Source of the DNA: an uncultured Akkermansia sp.
GTDB lineage: Bacteria; Verrucomicrobiota; Verrucomicrobiia; Verrucomicrobiales; Akkermansiaceae
NCBI GenBank assembly: GCA_900548895.1
Contig: URLZ01000014.1
Coordinates: 1 to 55,512 of the forward strand
DNA length: 55,512 nucleotides
Reading direction: 5' to 3'
Shown in pieces: positions 52,962 through 55,512 of this stretch. Each line of letters begins with the position of its first letter. Position 1 is the stretch's first letter. The notes beneath the pieces were generated by a model. It was not told the origin of the DNA and did not search any database. It saw only the letters and a program-made list of their open reading frames with translations. The position numbers and the translations under genes were made by a program.

Positions 52962-53744
52962 ATGGAGCACTCGTGCACGTCGCGCATCCGCCACATCAAA
53001 CTCAGCCTTCTCGCCTGCCTCCTCACCCCCCTCTGCGGACTGACGTCCTGCTGCGTCTCCGGCACCCCCGGCAACGTCTACCACGTCTGTGAGCGCGAAC
53101 CCCGCGCCGTTGTCCGCAACGGCGTGGCCGTCACCCTCGGCGATCAGAAGCTCTCCATCTTCAAGGAAGGCAAAGTCGTCAAATCCTACGACATCAGCAC
53201 CTCCAAATTCGGCATCGGCTCTCGCAACGGCAGCAACCGCACCCCGCTCGGCGTCCACGCCGTGAGCAACAAAGTCGGCGACGGCCAGCCCGTCGGCATG
53301 GTCTTCAAGCGCTGCCGGCCCACCGGAGAAGTCGTCGACATCGACGCCGCCGGGCGCGACCCCGTCGTCACCCGCGTCATTCAGCTCTCCGGCCTCGAAA
53401 ACTTCAACGGCAACACCCACCGCCGTCGCATCTACATCCACGGCACCCCCGAGGAGCGCAAGATCGGCCGCCCGGCCTCCTACGGCTGCATCCGCATGCG
53501 CAGCCGCGACGTCATCGACCTCTTCAACCGCGTCGAGCGCGGCACCCCCGTCGCCATTGAAAGCTGCTCGCTGGGCACCTACCTCGCCGCCGAGAAAGAC
53601 GCCAGCGTCAGCAGCATCAAAATCCCCGACCGCGTCGTTGCCTCCCTGCCCAAAGGCACCGGCTACAGACCCGTCAAGCGAGCCAAGCGCCGCAGCTACA
53701 GCCGGAGCAGCCGGACGCGGCGCATGGCCTCCTCCCGCCGCTGA
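52962..53744 (+). CDS. L,D-transpeptidase (YkuD domain)
   Basis: A 260-residue exported enzyme. The N-terminus is basic, then hydrophobic, with CGLTSCC at about 25-31 that may be a lipobox. The YkuD domain at about 55-195 ends in the active-site block IYIHGTPEERKIGRPASYGCIRMRSRDVID, written in two parts as HGTPEERKIG and SYGCIRM. It contains the catalytic Cys, the upstream His and the Arg; the usual S-H-G-C reads S-Y-G-C here. It would make 3-3 peptidoglycan cross-links or attach proteins to peptidoglycan. A strongly basic Arg/Ser tail (RRSYSRSSRTRRMASSRR) could hold it near anionic wall polymers. A terminator lies downstream. Confidence 0.88.
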   Translation: MEHSCTSRIRHIKLSLLACLLTPLCGLTSCCVSGTPGNVYHVCEREPRAVVRNGVAVTLGDQKLSIFKEGKVVKSYDISTSKFGIGSRNGSNRTPLGVHAVSNKVGDGQPVGMVFKRCRPTGEVVDIDAAGRDPVVTRVIQLSGLENFNGNTHRRRIYIHGTPEERKIGRPASYGCIRMRSRDVIDLFNRVERGTPVAIESCSLGTYLAAEKDASVSSIKIPDRVVASLPKGTGYRPVKRAKRRSYSRSSRTRRMASSRR

Positions 53745-53892
53745 GCAATCCGCCGCCGCGCCGTTCATCGCCGTTCATCGCGGCGCTGCCGCCGCGGCGG
53801 ATGGGTGCATGGTCGGGGGCTCCCCTCACACGGAATCGCAGCGAGTCCGCGCGCGTTGACGGAAAAACGCGCCGGGCTCGCGTCCCGTCCCC

Positions 53893-53924
53893 CGCCGGAG
53901 CGCCCCTCCGGCGCCTCTTGTTTT
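53893..53924 (+). terminator. Probable terminator after the L,D-transpeptidase gene
   Basis: 8-bp stem CGCCGGAG/CTCCGGCG with loop CGCCC, followed by CCTCTTGTTTT. Confidence 0.6.
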
Positions 53925-53928
53925 GCTC

Positions 53929-53957
53929 TTGACGAAAAAACGGCGACGTGCTAGATT
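53929..53957 (+). promoter_or_regulatory. Promoter of ribH-nusB
   Basis: TTGACG (53929-53934), 17-bp spacer, TAGATT (53952-53957). Leader about 20 nt. No FMN riboswitch is present in this short leader. Confidence 0.75.
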
Positions 53958-53983
53958 AGCGCCGCCGTCCAGGCAGCCCTGCC

Positions 53984-54502
53984 ATGTCCACAGAACTCCC
54001 CCAGCGCCAGCATCTGCACCTCGGCAAGGGGCGCGTTACCATCGTCTGCGCCACCTACAACGAGACCTACACCGATGCCCTTCTTCAAAACTGCATCGAC
54101 GAGCTCGAAGCCATCGCCCCCGCCGTGCGCGTCACCGTGCACCGCGTGCCCGGCGCCTTCGAAGTCCCCCTGATGGTCAAGCGCTCCATCTGTGCCCCCG
54201 GCATGGCTGAGGAACTGCGCCCCGATGCCGTTATCGCTCTGGGCGTCATCCTGCGCGGCAGCACCGCCCACGCCGACCTCATCGGCAGCAGCATCACCAA
54301 CCAACTCATGGCCATCGGCTGCGAAACCATGGTGCCCGTCATCCACGAAGTCCTCCTCCTCAACGACGAGCAGCAAGCCTTCGCCCGCTGCATCGCTTCC
54401 TCCCTCAACCGCGGGCGAGAAGCCGCACGAGCCGCAGCCGCCATGATGGACCTCATCGCCACCGCCACGCCGCGCACCCCGCGCCCCACCCAAGCCCACT
54501 GA
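53984..54502 (+). CDS. ribH: 6,7-dimethyl-8-ribityllumazine synthase
   Basis: A 172-residue enzyme of riboflavin synthesis that condenses the aminouracil intermediate with dihydroxybutanone phosphate. Family blocks are visible: VTIVCATYNETYTDALLQNC (18-37), HRVPGAFEVPLMVK (53-66), ALGVILRGSTAHADLIGS (85-102, containing the catalytic His as A-H-A-D where most have P-H-F-D), and DEQQAFARC followed by NRGREAARAA (NKGxEAA motif). Length is slightly above the usual 155. The PVIHEVLLLND segment replaces the more common P(V/I)-x-F-G-V-L-T. It precedes nusB, a common pairing in bacteria. Confidence 0.93.
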   Translation: MSTELPQRQHLHLGKGRVTIVCATYNETYTDALLQNCIDELEAIAPAVRVTVHRVPGAFEVPLMVKRSICAPGMAEELRPDAVIALGVILRGSTAHADLIGSSITNQLMAIGCETMVPVIHEVLLLNDEQQAFARCIASSLNRGREAARAAAAMMDLIATATPRTPRPTQAH

Positions 54503-54619
54503 GGCCAAGCGCAAGCCGCAGGGCAGGATGACTGAGGCGCCCGCGCTCGCTTGCCCCGCCCGCCTCTCCTTCGCCCGCCGCCATCCCATCCCCCCCCTTC
54601 AGCCCCCTCCCGCATCGAC

Positions 54620-55498
54620 ATGATATCACCGGTCACCGTACGCAAAACCGCCCTCGGCCTCATCTACGCCCTCACAGAGCACGGCGAGAGCCCTGACACC
54701 TTCGACTACGCCACCCACTGGGAGCTCGCCCTGGAGACCGAGCGTGACCGCTATCGCAAAGCCCTTGCCAAATCCATCCTCCACGCCACCCGGCAGAACG
54801 GCGACCTCATGCGCCTGCTTGAGCAGCGCATCACCGACGCCATCGGCACCCTGCGCGGCGACCTCACCGCCGCCCCCCTGCGCGAAGAACTCGAAGGCTA
54901 CCTCAGCCGCGCCCTCGCCTTTGACGCCGCCCTGAAAGCCCTCCGCTTCAGCCTTGGCGACAAGCGCCGCGACGGCACCGAACAGCTTGCCCTCTGCTGC
55001 GGCGACTGCCTTACGCTCGCCGCCACCCTCAGCCAGATGGCCGACAGCCTGCAAACCCAGCTCAGCGACCGCCCCGACTACCGCCGCGTCCTCGACCCCG
55101 TCGGCACCGCCCTTCGCCGCCAGCTCCCCCTGCTCGAAACCTGCTGCCGCCTGCGCGACCCCGCCACCCTCGCCGGCGACGCCCAGTACGCCGCCTTCGC
55201 CACCGCCGCCGAGCAGCTCCGCGAACTGCCCAAGCAGGCCGAAGACTACGCACGCAGCGTCCTCAAACACCGCGAGCGCTTCGACGAAAAAATCGCCCCC
55301 GTCCTCCTGCACTACACCACGGAGCGCCTCGACGTCATCGACCGCTGCATCCTCTACATCGCCCTCTACGAAATGACCGTGCGCGGCCTCAACGTCCCCA
55401 TCGTCGTCGCCGAAGCCACCTCCCTCGCCCACGAGTACAGCGGCAGCAAGAGCGCCCCCTTCATCCACGGCATCATCTCGGCCCTCGCGCGGCACTGA
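54620..55498 (+). CDS. nusB: NusB-family antitermination protein with large internal extension
   Basis: A 292-residue protein, about twice the usual NusB length (130-150). The N-terminal helix (SPVTVRKTALGLIYALTEHG) and especially the C-terminal 70 residues match NusB: LHYTTERLDVIDRCILYIAL, YEMTVRGLNVPIVVAEATSL and HEYSGSKSAPFIHGIISALA. Between them lie about 140 extra residues, largely helical and Leu/Ala/Arg-rich with four Cys in two pairs (CCGDC, CC). NusB binds boxA RNA with NusE (S10) and sustains rRNA transcription. It probably shares the ribH transcript, 117 bp apart. The ATG at 54620 is the first Met before the conserved helix. The frame ends shortly before the window edge and is complete. 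Confidence 0.87.
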   Translation: MISPVTVRKTALGLIYALTEHGESPDTFDYATHWELALETERDRYRKALAKSILHATRQNGDLMRLLEQRITDAIGTLRGDLTAAPLREELEGYLSRALAFDAALKALRFSLGDKRRDGTEQLALCCGDCLTLAATLSQMADSLQTQLSDRPDYRRVLDPVGTALRRQLPLLETCCRLRDPATLAGDAQYAAFATAAEQLRELPKQAEDYARSVLKHRERFDEKIAPVLLHYTTERLDVIDRCILYIALYEMTVRGLNVPIVVAEATSLAHEYSGSKSAPFIHGIISALARH

Positions 55499-55512
55499 TA
55501 CCCCCCCCCCTC

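Noticed and set aside
53935..53983. FMN riboswitch before ribH
   Set aside because: The leader is only about 20 nt, too short for the RFN element.

Overview
The window is a GC-rich (by eye about 65% G+C) chromosomal segment of a Gram-negative, diderm bacterium. Outer-membrane proteins (a phosphate-type porin, an autotransporter, an OmpA-like barrel and a TolC-type channel), many Sec-exported proteins of unknown function, a DUF1573-like protein and a ribH-nusB pair suggest the PVC group, most likely Verrucomicrobiota. That placement is inference; no rRNA is present. Promoters look like ordinary sigma-70 sites (TTGACA-like, 16-18 bp, TATAAT-like). Several place the predicted transcript start on or within a few bases of the start codon.

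Layout. 1-2150: a DUF1573-like exported protein and a membrane-anchored Sel1/LysM protein (+). 2397-5643 (-): tRNA-Asp with its own promoter and terminator, a DinG/XPD-type helicase, and a small exported protein. 5882-9745 (-): two tandem paralogous exported proteins of about 620 residues with acidic tails, each behind a near-consensus promoter. 9974-11604 (-): an outer-membrane barrel and a PepSY-TM protein broken by an in-frame TGA. 11817-13460 (-): an AsmA-like protein, divergent from a GH36-like glycosidase and a mini-lipoprotein (+). 16333-18791 (-): two coupled peptidoglycan amidases.

19157-25590 (-) is a complete phosphate acquisition set read as porin O/P, pstS, pstC, pstA, pstB, phoU. 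It is divergent from a large autotransporter (25935-28994, +) with clearly lower G+C. 29135-36010 holds an orphan ActB-like iron-sulfur protein, an AlbA_2/HATPase regulator in AT-rich surroundings, and a SNF2 helicase.

36797-42651 (-) is a tripartite heavy-metal efflux operon (TolC-type channel, adaptor, CusA-type pump). Its adaptor carries five 14-residue His/Cys repeats, and a Cys-rich membrane protein lies upstream. 44040-47855 (+): an exported M3 metallopeptidase and UDP-glucose dehydrogenase. 48279-51210 (-): VC0807-like membrane protein, ribulose-phosphate epimerase, ApaG-domain protein and an exported protein. 51369-55498 (+): a processive family 2 glycosyltransferase, an L,D-transpeptidase, lumazine synthase and an unusually long NusB.

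Most of the window serves the cell envelope: peptidoglycan remodelling, phosphate and metal traffic, polysaccharide precursors and synthesis. I see no phage, insertion sequence, CRISPR array or integrase. The most unusual items are the metal-adaptor repeat array, the set of near-leaderless promoters, the orphan ActB-like protein, the enlarged NusB, the TGA-interrupted PepSY gene and a repeated A-rich motif outside coding regions.
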